64,000 bases of DNA from Rhizomonospora bruguierae. GTDB taxonomy: Bacteria > Actinomycetota > Actinomycetes > Mycobacteriales > Micromonosporaceae. The notes under the pieces are model-generated. The model was not told where the DNA came from. It saw nothing but the letters and a program-made list of their open reading frames with translations, and searched no databases. The stretch spans positions 1 through 64,000 of the forward strand of contig NZ_BBQH01000080.1 in NCBI RefSeq assembly GCF_018397995.1. The letters run 5' to 3'. Shown here piece by piece: positions 25,627-34,763 of the stretch. Numbering within the stretch: position 1 is the stretch's first letter; every line of letters begins with the position of its first letter. The position numbers and the translations under genes were made by a program.

Positions 25627-27021
25627 GTGTCCGACGCGCATCCGGTCACCGCGACCACCCAGCACCCGGCCGGCGGCGACGCGGCTGCCCGGCCCGCCCT
25701 GCTGCCGGAGACGAGCCGGCGGGTTGACGAACTGGTGGCCGAGGCGCAGAGCAAGGGGCGGGCGCCCGCGGTGGTGGCCGGCGTCGTCCGGGACGGTGGA
25801 CTGGTCCACTTCGCCGCCGCCGCCGACGGCCCGCCGCCGGGCCCCGACGTCCAGTTCCGGATCGGCTCCATCTCCAAGACGCTCACCGCCGTGCTCGCCC
25901 TGCAGCTGCGGGACGAGGGCGCGCTCTCCCTGGAGGACCCGCTGTCCCGGCACGTCGCCGGCACCCCGGTCGGCGGCGTGACGATCCGCCAACTGCTCGC
26001 CCACGTCGCCGGCCTCCAGCGGGAGCCCGAGGGCGACTGGTGGGAACGCTGCGCCGGCACGGACATCGAGACCATGATCAAGCAGCTCACCCCGGACAAG
26101 CTCGCCCACCCCCCGCACCGCACGTTCCACTACTCGAACCTGGCGTACGGGCTGCTCGGCGCGGTCCTGACGGCCAGCACCGGCACGTCGTGGCTGGACC
26201 TGGTCACCGAGCGGCTGCTCGCCCCGCTGGAGATGACCCGCACCACCTACCAGGCCACCGAGCCGTTCGCCCGCGGCTACGTCGTGCACCCCGCCCACGG
26301 CGCGCTGCGCGAGGAGCCCCGCCACGACGCCGGCGCCATGGCGCCCGCCGGGCAGCTGTGGTCAACCACGGCCGACCTGGCGACGTGGGCCGCGTTCCTC
26401 GCCGACCCGGCCCCGGACCTGCTCGCCCCCGGCACCGCCGCCGAACTGCGCGCCCCGGCCGTCATCGCCGACCCGGACGCGTGGACCGCCGGGCACGGCC
26501 TCGGCGTCCAACTCTGGCGCGACGGCGAACGTGTCTACGTTGGACACAGCGGCTCCATGCCGGGGTACCTGGCAATCCTGATGACCCACCACCCGTCCCG
26601 CACCGGCGTGGTCGCCTACGCCAACGCGTACACGCTACGCGGCAACGGCAGCATCGTGGGGCTGGGGCGCCGGCTGCTCACCGCCGTACTGGACAGCGAA
26701 CCGGCCGCCCGCCCGAAGCCGTGGCGCCCCGGCACCCCACCCCCGCCCGAGGTCGCGCCGCTGTGCGGCCGGTGGTGGTGGATGGGGCGCGAGTACGAGG
26801 TGGGCTGGGACACGCAGGCGCCCGAACTCCTGATGACGCCGCTGACCAACCCGGGCGCCAAGCCGTGGCGCTTCACGCCCGAGGGCCCGGACCGCTGGCG
26901 CGGCAGGTCCGGCGAGAACGACGGCGAGATCCTGGCGGTCCGCCGCGACCCGCACGGCACCCCGGTCGCCCTGGACATCGCCACGTTCATCTTCCACCGC
27001 AGTCCCGACGAGGAACCGTAG
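25627..27021 (+). CDS. Serine beta-lactamase-like hydrolase (class C/DD-peptidase fold)
   Basis: A 464-residue protein of the beta-lactamase family. The active-site triad is visible: S-x-x-K in RIGSISKTLTAVLAL, Y-S-N in FHYSNLAYGLLG, and H-S-G in VYVGHSGSMPGYL. The remaining C-terminal part (from about residue 370, CGRWWWMGREYEVGW) is a beta-rich lipocalin-like extension found in related esterases and peptidases. No signal peptide is obvious, so it may be cytoplasmic. Substrates may be esters or D-amino-acid peptides; resistance is not implied. The GTG at 25627 is chosen. In-frame GTGs at 25570 and 25582 and a TAGGGT at 25566-25571 leave the start uncertain. Confidence 0.82.
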   Translation: MSDAHPVTATTQHPAGGDAAARPALLPETSRRVDELVAEAQSKGRAPAVVAGVVRDGGLVHFAAAADGPPPGPDVQFRIGSISKTLTAVLALQLRDEGALSLEDPLSRHVAGTPVGGVTIRQLLAHVAGLQREPEGDWWERCAGTDIETMIKQLTPDKLAHPPHRTFHYSNLAYGLLGAVLTASTGTSWLDLVTERLLAPLEMTRTTYQATEPFARGYVVHPAHGALREEPRHDAGAMAPAGQLWSTTADLATWAAFLADPAPDLLAPGTAAELRAPAVIADPDAWTAGHGLGVQLWRDGERVYVGHSGSMPGYLAILMTHHPSRTGVVAYANAYTLRGNGSIVGLGRRLLTAVLDSEPAARPKPWRPGTPPPPEVAPLCGRWWWMGREYEVGWDTQAPELLMTPLTNPGAKPWRFTPEGPDRWRGRSGENDGEILAVRRDPHGTPVALDIATFIFHRSPDEEP

Positions 27022-27032
27022 CGCCGGACCGG

Positions 27033-27848
27033 CTACACCTCGCCCACCGTCACGAAGTCGATGAGGCGCTCGACGGCACCGATCAGCGGCGTCTCCACAT
27101 CCTGGTACGACGAGACGCGGGAGAGGATGAGCCGCCACATGTCGGCGGGGTCGGCCACCCCCAGGGCGGCGCAGACGCCCTCCTTCCAGGGCCGGCCGGG
27201 CGGCACCACCGGCCACGCGTCGATGCCGAGGCGGACGGGCCGCACCGCCTGCCACACGTCCACGTAGGGGTGGCCGGTGACCAGGACGTGCGGGGAGGTC
27301 ACCGAGGCGACGATGCGGCTCTCCTTGGAGCCGGGTACCAGGTGGTCGACCAGCACGCCGAGGCGGCGACGCGGGCCGGGGGCGAAGTCGCGGACGGCGC
27401 CGGCCAGGTCGTCGATGCCGGCCAGGGGCTCCACGACCACGCCCTCGATCCGCAGGTCGTCACCCCAGATCCGCTCGACCAGGGCGGCGTCGTGGCTGCC
27501 CTCGACCCAGATGCGGCTGGCCTTGGCGACCTGCGCGCGCACCCCGTCCACGGCGATGGAACCCGACGCGGTGCGGCGCCGGACCGGCTCGGCGGGCGCC
27601 GCGGCACGGGGACGCCGCAGCGTGACCACCTCGCCGTCGAGCAGGAACGCCGCCGGTTCGAGGGGAAAATTGCGGCGCCGGCCGTGCCGGTCCTCCAGAA
27701 CCACCGCGCCGTGCTCGAAGCCGACCACCGCGCCGCAGAAGCCGGAGTCGGCGTCCTCGACCACCAGATCCGGATCGGCGGCCACCTCCGGGATGGCGCG
27801 GCGGCGGCGCCAGTCGCCGGACAGCACGTCCTCGCTGTACCTCCCCAT
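27033..27848 (-). CDS. DUF3097 family protein
   Basis: A 271-residue protein of the actinobacterial DUF3097 family, with the N-terminal MGRYSEDVLSGDWRR and the central VEGSHDAALVERIWGDDLR. The latter resembles a TOPRIM-like acidic strand-turn (EGxxD), followed by GVLVDHLVPGSKESRI. The role is unknown; a nucleic-acid-related function is an inference from the TOPRIM-like motif. It converges with the preceding hydrolase gene (11-bp gap) and is divergent from the gene at 27961. Confidence 0.8.
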   Translation of the reverse strand: MGRYSEDVLSGDWRRRRAIPEVAADPDLVVEDADSGFCGAVVGFEHGAVVLEDRHGRRRNFPLEPAAFLLDGEVVTLRRPRAAAPAEPVRRRTASGSIAVDGVRAQVAKASRIWVEGSHDAALVERIWGDDLRIEGVVVEPLAGIDDLAGAVRDFAPGPRRRLGVLVDHLVPGSKESRIVASVTSPHVLVTGHPYVDVWQAVRPVRLGIDAWPVVPPGRPWKEGVCAALGVADPADMWRLILSRVSSYQDVETPLIGAVERLIDFVTVGEV

Positions 27849-27960
27849 GGGTGTCGAAACTAACCCTGTCCGCCCCGCCGATCCGGGCGGCGCGCCGGTT
27901 GGGCGACCGGCTCGCGTCGTGCCGAGACAAGGCGCGCGCACAGCACGTACCCTTGCCTGC

Positions 27961-28749
27961 ATGTCCCCCGCAGCAGGCGCGACGACCCTGGTGACCCGCC
28001 GGTCGACCCGGTTCGTGGCCTGGGTGCGCGCGTGGCGCGCGGGCCTCGTGCCCTTCGACGAAATCGCCGACGAAATCGCCGGCGAGGAGGAGCACCTGGT
28101 CGCGGACGCGCCCGGCGCGTGGATGGACGTCTCGCTAACCCAGGCGCTTCCCGCGCTGTCCCGGCTGCACCCGGACGAGATCCGCCTGGTCCTGCCGGCC
28201 CCCGGCGACCCGCGCGGGCTGCCCGGCCCGGGCCCGTTCGCCGGTGCCGCCCTGCTCGCCGGCGAGGGTGTGATCGCCGGCGAACTCGGGCTGGTGCCGG
28301 AGGTGCGCACCCACACGTCCGGCTCGGGCGACGAGTTCGAAACCGTCCTGTGGCGGGTGTTGCCGCTGCCGGCCGAGCCCCGCCCGGCCCACCTGGAGCC
28401 GACCACCGCGGAGAGCGAGTCGGACCTGTCGGTCGCGCTGGCCGAGGCCACCGCCCAGCTCACCCGGCTGGACGTGGCGCAGTGGCGCCCCGAACTGGCC
28501 GGCGCCCTCGCCGCGCTGCGCAAGCCCGACGCCGGCACCGACCTGCCGCCCGGCTTCGACCCGCGCGCCCGCCGCCTGTACGCGCGCGCCGCCGTGCTGG
28601 ACCGGGTGCTGGCGCTGGCCGGGCACACCGCGCCCGGCGGCGCGATCAACAACCACGAGGCCCAGCAGCGCGACGCCGCCCTGCGCCCGCTCACCGCCGC
28701 CTGCCGCCGCGCCCTCGTCGCCGCGTGCAACGCCCCACTCGCGACCTGA
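27961..28749 (+). CDS. Conserved actinobacterial protein, function unknown
   Basis: A 262-residue soluble protein without a recognised domain. It is rich in Ala, Leu, Pro and acidic residues, with a likely helical N-terminus (TRFVAWVRAWRAGLVPFDEIADEI) and a central strand-rich region (ALLAGEGVIAGELGLV, DEFETVLWRVLPLP). The ATG is supported by the -10-like TACCCT (27948-27953) 7 nt upstream, implying a leaderless message. It precedes the FKBP gene by 65 bp and may be co-transcribed. Confidence 0.65.
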   Translation: MSPAAGATTLVTRRSTRFVAWVRAWRAGLVPFDEIADEIAGEEEHLVADAPGAWMDVSLTQALPALSRLHPDEIRLVLPAPGDPRGLPGPGPFAGAALLAGEGVIAGELGLVPEVRTHTSGSGDEFETVLWRVLPLPAEPRPAHLEPTTAESESDLSVALAEATAQLTRLDVAQWRPELAGALAALRKPDAGTDLPPGFDPRARRLYARAAVLDRVLALAGHTAPGGAINNHEAQQRDAALRPLTAACRRALVAACNAPLAT

Positions 28750-28814
28750 ACACGCCGCTACCGGTACCGTGTGGGGCGCCGCCGAGGGCGCAGACCAACA
28801 TGGGAGTCGATGTC

Positions 28815-29474
28815 GTGAGCGAGCAGGAAACGGCCCAGCCGATGACCAAGGGGCAGAAGCGGGCCGCGGCCCGGGAGGCTGCCCAGCGCGCGGCCGCGGC
28901 GCGCAAGCGGCGGCAGTCCCAGCTCGGCGCCCTCGCCGGCCTCGCCGTCGTGGCCATCCTGATCGGCGTGTTCGTCGCGTTCGGGCCCGGCAAGGGCGGC
29001 TCCCCCGACACCGCGTCGGCGCCCGGCACCGCGGCCACCACCGAGGCCCCGGCGGGTAACGAAGCCCCGGCCGCCACGTTCCCGCCGCTGCCGCCGGGCG
29101 CCGACCCGGCGCTGGCCACCAAGCCGGTGGTCAAGGCCGGCACCGGCAACCTGACCAAGCTGCAGGTCACCGAACTGATCCAGGGCACCGGCCCGGCCGC
29201 CCAGGCCGGAAACCAGGTGCTGGTGAACTACGTCGGCGTCACGTACAAGACCGGCGAGGAGTTCGACTCGTCCTGGAGCCACTCCCAGCCGTACCCGGTC
29301 CCGCTCGGCCAGGGCCGGGTCATCCCCGGCTGGGACCAGGGCCTGCTCGGCGCGAAGGTGGGCAGCCGGGTCCAACTCGACATCCCGGCGGACCTGGCCT
29401 ACGGCGAGAACCCGCAAAACGGCGCACCCGGCGGGGCGCTCCGCTTCGTGGTCGACATCCTCGCCGTCCAGTAG
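28815..29474 (+). CDS. Membrane-anchored FKBP-type peptidyl-prolyl isomerase
   Basis: A 219-residue protein: a charged cytoplasmic N-terminus (MTKGQKRAAAREAAQ), one transmembrane helix (about 37-56), a Pro/Ala/Thr-rich linker, and a C-terminal FKBP domain (VLVNYVGVTYKTGEEFDSSW, VIPGWDQGLLGAKVGSRVQL, PADLAYGEN, GALRFVVDILAV). It should catalyse prolyl cis-trans isomerisation of exported proteins at the outer face. The GTG at 28815 has GGAG at 28803-28806; an in-frame ATG at 28800 would add five residues. Confidence 0.88.
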   Translation: MSEQETAQPMTKGQKRAAAREAAQRAAAARKRRQSQLGALAGLAVVAILIGVFVAFGPGKGGSPDTASAPGTAATTEAPAGNEAPAATFPPLPPGADPALATKPVVKAGTGNLTKLQVTELIQGTGPAAQAGNQVLVNYVGVTYKTGEEFDSSWSHSQPYPVPLGQGRVIPGWDQGLLGAKVGSRVQLDIPADLAYGENPQNGAPGGALRFVVDILAVQ

Positions 29475-29499
29475 CGGCGCCATCCGCCGAGTATCAGCG

Positions 29500-29548
29500 A
29501 GATCTTGGTACGGACACGCCGATTCTGGGCAGATCCGTACCACGATCT
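29500..29548. terminator. Inverted repeat between convergent genes, likely bidirectional terminator
   Basis: AGATCTTGGTACGGA (29500-29514) and TCCGTACCACGATCT (29534-29548) pair in 14 of 15 positions around a 19-nt loop, between the stops of the FKBP gene and purC. The loop is long for an intrinsic terminator, so it could also be a protein-binding site. Confidence 0.5.
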
Positions 29549-29562
29549 GACGCGGGACCCTT

Positions 29563-30390
29563 CTACCAGGCCTTGCCGGTGATGCGTTCGTACACGTCGA
29601 CGTATCGGTCCCGGGTGGCCGCGACGATGTGGTCCGGGACCTCGGGCGCCGGGGGGCGCTTGTCCCAGCCGGTGCCGGCGGCCCAGTCCCTGACGAACTG
29701 CTTGTCGAACGCGTGCTGGGGCCGGCCTGGCGACCAGTCGTCAGCCGGCCAGAATCGCGACGAGTCCGAGGTGAGCACCTCATCGCCGAGCGTCAGCGTG
29801 CCCTCCGGCGACCAGCCCAGCTCCAGCTTGGTGTCGGCGATGATGATTCCGCGCGAGGCGGCGATCTCGGCGCCTCGCCGGTAGACCTCGATCGTGATGC
29901 GGCGCAGCTCCGCGGCGACGTCCTCACCTTCCTGCGCGACAACGTCCTGGAAGGTGATGAACTCGTCGTGCCCCTCGGTCGCCTTCGTCGTCGGCGTGAA
30001 GACGGGCTCGGGCAGCTTCGACGCCTCGACTAGACCGGGGGGCAGTGGCACCCCGGACACGGCACCGGACTTCTCGTATTCCTTCAGCCCGAGGCCGGCG
30101 AGGTACCCCCGGGCGATGCACTCGACCGCGACCATGGTGAGGCGCCGGCACCGGATGGCCCGCCCGGCGAACTCCTCCGGCACGTCCGTCGCGGAAATGA
30201 CGTGGTTGGGCACCAGGTCCGCGAGTTGCTCGAACCACCACAGGCTGAGCGCGGTCAGCAGTTTGCCCTTATCCGGTATCGGAGTCGGCAGGACGACATC
30301 GTAGACCGACACACGATCGGAGGCCACCAGGATGACATCGCCGCGGTCGAGGTAGACATCCCGCACCTTGCCGGAGTGAAGAAGCTGCAC
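29563..30390 (-). CDS. purC: Phosphoribosylaminoimidazole-succinocarboxamide synthase
   Basis: A 275-residue SAICAR synthetase. Conserved pieces: the N-terminal LHSGKVRDVY, ILVASDRVSVYDVVLP, RCRRLTMVAVECIARGYLAG, PTTKATEGHDEFITF, and IIIADTKLELG followed by DSSRFWPADDW. It catalyses the eighth step of de novo purine synthesis, joining aspartate to CAIR with ATP in the cytoplasm. The GTG start at 30390 lies just inside the 3' part of the upstream lipoprotein frame; see that entry. Confidence 0.95.
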   Translation of the reverse strand: MQLLHSGKVRDVYLDRGDVILVASDRVSVYDVVLPTPIPDKGKLLTALSLWWFEQLADLVPNHVISATDVPEEFAGRAIRCRRLTMVAVECIARGYLAGLGLKEYEKSGAVSGVPLPPGLVEASKLPEPVFTPTTKATEGHDEFITFQDVVAQEGEDVAAELRRITIEVYRRGAEIAASRGIIIADTKLELGWSPEGTLTLGDEVLTSDSSRFWPADDWSPGRPQHAFDKQFVRDWAAGTGWDKRPPAPEVPDHIVAATRDRYVDVYERITGKAW

Positions 30391-30895
30391 CGTTGCCCCT
30401 AATCCGTGATCTCGTAGTCGTTCCCGACACCGACTCGCCGTTGACGGTAGTCCCCGCCGAGTGCATCGCTACAACGAGGGGGTCGGCGATCTCCGGCTTG
30501 AGGTTCGCCCGCCAGAACTTCTTGTCCGGGCGCACGTACTGGCGTCCGTCGACGACAAGGATCTCCATGCCGCCGTTACCGATGGACACCCGGCCGCCGA
30601 GGTTCTTGTCGTCCACCTTGATGTCGAACTTTATCCGCCCGTTCCCGGCGTCGATGTCGCCCACGATCCGGTAGGTCCGGACGCTCGTCAGCGCGGCCAC
30701 CGCGCGCTGGAGCACCTGCGCCGGCGCGAGGATCGCGATGCCGTTGTCGGTTGGGGTGGGTGTGGGCGTGACGGTGGGAGTCGCGGTCATTGTCGGGGCG
30801 GCCGACGGTCGGCCGGCACCGTCAACGCAACCGGACAGCAGCGCGACGGCCGCGGCTACCGCGATCAGGCGTGGTTGGACCGGCATCGTCCTCAT
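30269..30895 (-). CDS. Lipoprotein with Thr/Pro linker, 3' end probably frameshifted
   Basis: A protein starting at ATG 30893-30895 (GGAGGG upstream) with a lipobox LLSGC at about residues 20-24, a Thr/Pro-rich linker and a domain resembling LppX/LprG-type actinobacterial lipoproteins (TYRIVGDIDAGNGRIKFDI, VDGRQYVRPDKKFWRANLK). The frame runs 122 bp into purC and its last 50 or so residues are Arg/Ser/Gly-rich and non-native in look. Shifting by one base near 30405-30440 instead gives GNDYEITD and a TAG at 30399-30401, 8 nt before the purC start. A frameshift or 3' deletion is likely. Intact family members carry a longer C-terminal beta-fold for lipid binding. Confidence 0.65.
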   Translation of the reverse strand: MRTMPVQPRLIAVAAAVALLSGCVDGAGRPSAAPTMTATPTVTPTPTPTDNGIAILAPAQVLQRAVAALTSVRTYRIVGDIDAGNGRIKFDIKVDDKNLGGRVSIGNGGMEILVVDGRQYVRPDKKFWRANLKPEIADPLVVAMHSAGTTVNGESVSGTTTRSRIRGNGAASSLRQGAGCLPRPRRCHPGGLRSCVGLRCRPADSDTG

Positions 30896-30986
30896 GAGAC
30901 CCTCCGAATGCGACGCCACAATGAATGGGCCGAAGGCGACCATGAAACGACGCCCGGAATACCGGGTGTCAATGAATTATGTGGGA

Positions 30987-31766
30987 TCAGACTTCATCCA
31001 GAAGATCCGCCACCGACGCGACGACCCGTGAGGGCCGGTACGGGTAGCGGTCGACATCCGCCCGGGTGCTGATTCCGGTCAGGACGAGAATCGTCTCCAG
31101 GCCGGCTTCCAGGCCGCAGAGCACGTCGGTGTCCATTCGGTCGCCGATCATCGCGGTGCTCTCCGAGTGCCCCTCGATGGTGTTCAGCGCCGAGCGCATC
31201 ATCATCGGGTTCGGCTTGCCGACGAAGTACGGCTCGACGCCGGTCGCCTTCGAGATCATCGCCGCGACCGAGCCGGCGGCCGGCAGTGCGCCCTCGCTGG
31301 ACGGGCCGGTGGCGTCGGGGTTGGTGCAGATGAATCGGGCACCGCTGTCGATGAGCCGGATGGCGGTGGTGATGGCGGAGAAGCTGTAGGTGCGGGTCTC
31401 CCCCAGCACCACGTAGTCCGGCTCGTAGTCGCTGAGCACGTAGCCGACCGAGTGCAGCGCCGTCGTCAGCCCCGCCTCGCCGATCACGTACGCGGTGCCG
31501 TCCGGCCGCTGGTCCGCCAGGAACTGGGCGGTGGCCAGCGCGGAGGTCCAGATGCGCTCCTCCGGCACGTCGAAGCCCATGCGGGTGAGCCGGGCCTGTA
31601 AGTCGCGCGGGGTGTAGATGGAGTTGTTCGTGAGGATCAGAAACGGTTTGCCCGACGCCCGCATGCGGGCGACGAACTCCGGCGCACCGGGGATCGGCAC
31701 CCCTTCGTGGACGAGCACGCCGTCCATGTCGGTGAGCCAACTCTGGACGGGCTTGCGCGAGGTCAT
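30987..31766 (-). CDS. HAD-IIA family hydrolase (NagD-like)
   Basis: A 259-residue HAD phosphatase with the IIA cap. Motif I is [11 protein letters not shown], motif II LILTNNS, the cap contains [12 protein letters not shown], and motifs III/IV are VGKPNPMMM and [17 protein letters not shown]. NagD-like enzymes dephosphorylate nucleotides or sugar phosphates. The start ATG overlaps the hemH stop (ATGA), so it is the last gene of the fabG-fabI-hemH-HAD run. Confidence 0.88.
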   Translation of the reverse strand: MTSRKPVQSWLTDMDGVLVHEGVPIPGAPEFVARMRASGKPFLILTNNSIYTPRDLQARLTRMGFDVPEERIWTSALATAQFLADQRPDGTAYVIGEAGLTTALHSVGYVLSDYEPDYVVLGETRTYSFSAITTAIRLIDSGARFICTNPDATGPSSEGALPAAGSVAAMISKATGVEPYFVGKPNPMMMRSALNTIEGHSESTAMIGDRMDTDVLCGLEAGLETILVLTGISTRADVDRYPYRPSRVVASVADLLDEV

Positions 31767-32806
31767 GGGGTCTCCACGGAGGTCGGGCGGCGCGGCGGGG
31801 CGCAGCAGCCCTCGGGGCAACGGTGCCAGAGCGGCAGCGTACCGAGCCGCTGCCCCGGCTCGACGTCGAACAGGCCGGTGGTGACGCTCCGCTCGGCGAC
31901 CAGGTCGCCGATCATCGCCACGAAGCGCGGGTCGGTGCCCGGCGTGCCGGCGCGGGCGAAGCCGAGGCCGAGCTTCTGCGCGGTGGCGGCGGCCTCGCTG
32001 TCCAGATCCCAGATCACCTCGAGGTGGTCGGAGACGAAGCCGATCGGGCTCACCACCACCGCCGTGGTTCCGGCCTCCGCGAGCGCGGCCAGGTGGTCGT
32101 TCACGTCCGGTTCCAGCCACGGGACGTGGGCCGGGCCGGAGCGGCTCTGCCAGACGAGGTCCCAGGCGAGGCCGGGGGCGGCCCGTCCGGCGACCAGCGC
32201 CGCCGTCTCGCGCAACTGCGCCTCGTACCGGCCGCCGTCGGGGCCGGCGGTGCGCGCCGCCGACAGCGGGATCGAGTGCGCGGTGAACACGATCCGCGTG
32301 GTGGCCCGCTGCGCCGGCTCCAGCGTCGCCAGGGCGGCCCGGACCGCGTCGGCGTGCGGCTCGACGAAGCCCGGGTGGTCGTGGAAGTGGCGCAGCTTGT
32401 CGATCTCGGGCGCGTCGGGGCCGACGGCGGCCCGGGCGGCGACGATGTCGTCCAGGTACTGGCGGCAGGACGAGTACCCGCTGTAGGCGCTGGTCACGAA
32501 CGCCACCGCCCGCCGCACGCCGTCGTCGCGCATCTGCCGGACGGTGTCGGCCAGCATCGGCGTCCAGTTGCGGTTGCCCCAGTACAGGGGCAGGTCCAGG
32601 CCGCTGCCGGCGATGGCCGCGAGCAGGTCGCGGCACTGCTGGTTGATCGGCGAGACGCCGCCGAAGTGCCGGTAGTGCTCGGCCACCTCGGCCAGCCGCT
32701 CCGGCGGCACCCCGCGACCGCGCGTGACGTTCGCCAGGAACGGCAGCACGTCGTCCGGTCCCTCGGGGCCGCCGAACGAGACCAGCAGGAACGCGTCGTA
32801 CCCCAT
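31763..32806 (-). CDS. hemH: Ferrochelatase (probably coproporphyrin ferrochelatase)
   Basis: A 347-residue ferrochelatase with the N-terminal [18 protein letters not shown], the active-site His in [12 protein letters not shown] and the [14 protein letters not shown] segment with its conserved Glu. In actinobacteria this family inserts iron into coproporphyrin III. Cys residues in [10 protein letters not shown] and the C-terminal [12 protein letters not shown] match the positions of the [2Fe-2S] ligands known from mycobacterial ferrochelatase. ATG 32806 is preferred because the family begins here; ATG 32815 is an alternative. Its neighbours fabG-fabI reproduce the mabA-inhA-hemZ order. Confidence 0.92.
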   Translation of the reverse strand: MGYDAFLLVSFGGPEGPDDVLPFLANVTRGRGVPPERLAEVAEHYRHFGGVSPINQQCRDLLAAIAGSGLDLPLYWGNRNWTPMLADTVRQMRDDGVRRAVAFVTSAYSGYSSCRQYLDDIVAARAAVGPDAPEIDKLRHFHDHPGFVEPHADAVRAALATLEPAQRATTRIVFTAHSIPLSAARTAGPDGGRYEAQLRETAALVAGRAAPGLAWDLVWQSRSGPAHVPWLEPDVNDHLAALAEAGTTAVVVSPIGFVSDHLEVIWDLDSEAAATAQKLGLGFARAGTPGTDPRFVAMIGDLVAERSVTTGLFDVEPGQRLGTLPLWHRCPEGCCAPPRRPTSVETP

Positions 32807-32863
32807 GAACCCCATCTTGCCCCGGTACCGTCCGGGCGCCCTCACCAGGGCCCCGGACCGGCG

Positions 32864-33634
32864 CTAGGCGCCGACCGCGTGGTAGCCGCCGTCGACGTGG
32901 ACGAGTTCGCCCGTGGTCGCCGGGAACAGGTCCGAGACGAGGGCGAGGCACGCCTTCGCGGCCGGCTCGGTGTCGGTGAGCTGCCAGCCCAGCGGCGCCC
33001 GGTCACCCCACGACTCCTCGAACGCCTCAAAGCCGGGGATCGACTTGGCGGCCATCGTGCGCAGCGGGCCGGCGGAGACCAGATTGCTGCGGATGCCCTT
33101 CGGGCCGAGGTACTTGGCCAGGTACCGGGACGCCGATTCCAGGCCCGCCTTGGCCACGCCCATCCAGTCGTAGACCGGCCAGGCGACCGTGGCGTCGAAG
33201 GTCAGCCCGACGATCGCGCCACCCGGCTTCATCAGCGGCAGCGCCGCCATGGCCAGCGACTTGTACGAGTACGTGGAGACGTGCACCGCCGTGGCGACGT
33301 CCTCCCACGGGGCGTCCAGGAAGTTGCCGCCCATAGCGGTCTGCGGGGCGAAGCCGATCGAGTGGACCACGCCGTCCAGCCCGTCGACCTGCTCGCGCAC
33401 CCGGTCGGCCAGGCCAGCCAGGTGCTCGGCGTTGGTGACGTCCAGTTCGATGACGTCGCCGACCGGCTGCGGCAGCCGCTTGGCGATCCGCTCCACCAGG
33501 CTCAGCCGGCCGAACCCGGTCAGCACGACGGTGGCGCCGTACTCCTGGGCGAGCTTGGCGATCGAGAACGCGATCGACTGGTCGGTGATGACGCCGGTGA
33601 CCAGCAGCCGCTTGCCTTCGAGCAGTCCAGACAC
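32864..33634 (-). CDS. fabI: Enoyl-[acyl-carrier-protein] reductase, InhA type
   Basis: A 256-residue enoyl-ACP reductase. It shows the family N-terminus LLVTGVITDQSIAF (the SDR glycine-rich loop is altered as in FabI), LDVTNAEHL, the HSIGFAPQTAMGG segment very close to InhA, and the catalytic Y-x6-K in VYDWMGVAKAGLESAS, then VSAGPLRTMAAKSIPGF. It performs the last step of each fatty-acid elongation cycle using NADH. It lies 13 bp downstream of fabG in the same transcript. Confidence 0.94.
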   Translation of the reverse strand: MSGLLEGKRLLVTGVITDQSIAFSIAKLAQEYGATVVLTGFGRLSLVERIAKRLPQPVGDVIELDVTNAEHLAGLADRVREQVDGLDGVVHSIGFAPQTAMGGNFLDAPWEDVATAVHVSTYSYKSLAMAALPLMKPGGAIVGLTFDATVAWPVYDWMGVAKAGLESASRYLAKYLGPKGIRSNLVSAGPLRTMAAKSIPGFEAFEESWGDRAPLGWQLTDTEPAAKACLALVSDLFPATTGELVHVDGGYHAVGA

Positions 33635-33647
33635 TGTCCAACTCCCT

Positions 33648-34385
<738 letters not shown>

Positions 34386-34480
34386 CTAGTACGGGGGGCG
34401 GCGGGCGCGCGGGGTGGGCGCAGGGGTGTACTGTAATCCCGGCTTTTCCGCCCGGCACGCGTCTTTAGGAGGTGATCGCT

Positions 34481-34534
34481 GTGCGAGATAGCGATCCCCC
34501 TAGTCGTGGCCGGGTCCTTCGCCGGTCGCGCTAG
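34481..34534 (+). CDS. 17-residue small ORF with a maximal Shine-Dalgarno
   Basis: A GTG at 34481 encodes MRDSDPPSRGRVLRRSR and a TAG. It is preceded by AGGAGGTGATC (34468-34478), which is complementary over 11 nt to the 3' end of 16S rRNA (GATCACCTCCT). A -10-like TACTGT lies at 34429-34434, giving a leader of about 40 nt. The peptide is strongly basic at its C-terminus. It could be a highly expressed microprotein or a leader peptide for the small membrane protein at 34626. Existence as a protein is unproven. Confidence 0.45.
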   Translation: MRDSDPPSRGRVLRRSR

Positions 34535-34625
34535 CACGTGTCTTAGCGCCGCACCGGCACCGCCTCCCGGCCCGACATCAGGTGTGCGTCATTCCCCCGC
34601 CACGCCGTCATGTCCGGAGCCCCCC

Positions 34626-34712
34626 ATGAGCCGATACGCCGCACCGCTGGGCTTCACCCTGGCCGCCGCCTGGGTCCTCGTCATCTTCTTCCTGGTCAGC
34701 TCGACCCCGTGA
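34626..34712 (+). CDS. 28-residue single-span membrane peptide
   Basis: ATG 34626 encodes MSRYAAPLGFTLAAAWVLVI and eight more residues: a short polar N-terminus followed by a single hydrophobic helix and a TGA at 34710-34712. CGGAG lies about 10 nt upstream. Such tiny membrane proteins are common near the VWA/MoxR genes of actinobacteria (recalled, not checked). A longer frame upstream (from 34506) is Pro/Ser-rich and not convincing. Confidence 0.45.
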   Translation: MSRYAAPLGFTLAAAWVLVIFFLVSSTP

Positions 34713-34763
34713 GGCGACCGGCCCGGCCCACACGGGACCGGGCCGACCGCACCAGGTCGCCGC

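Noticed and set aside
28800-28814. ATG 28800 as start of the FKBP gene
   Set aside because: The GTG at 28815 has GGAG at proper spacing; the ATG lacks a convincing ribosome-binding site.
34506-34625. Upstream extension of the 28-residue membrane peptide from ATG 34506
   Set aside because: Pro/Ser/Ala-rich, no SD before that ATG and no membrane or domain character; the internal ATG at 34626 is simpler.
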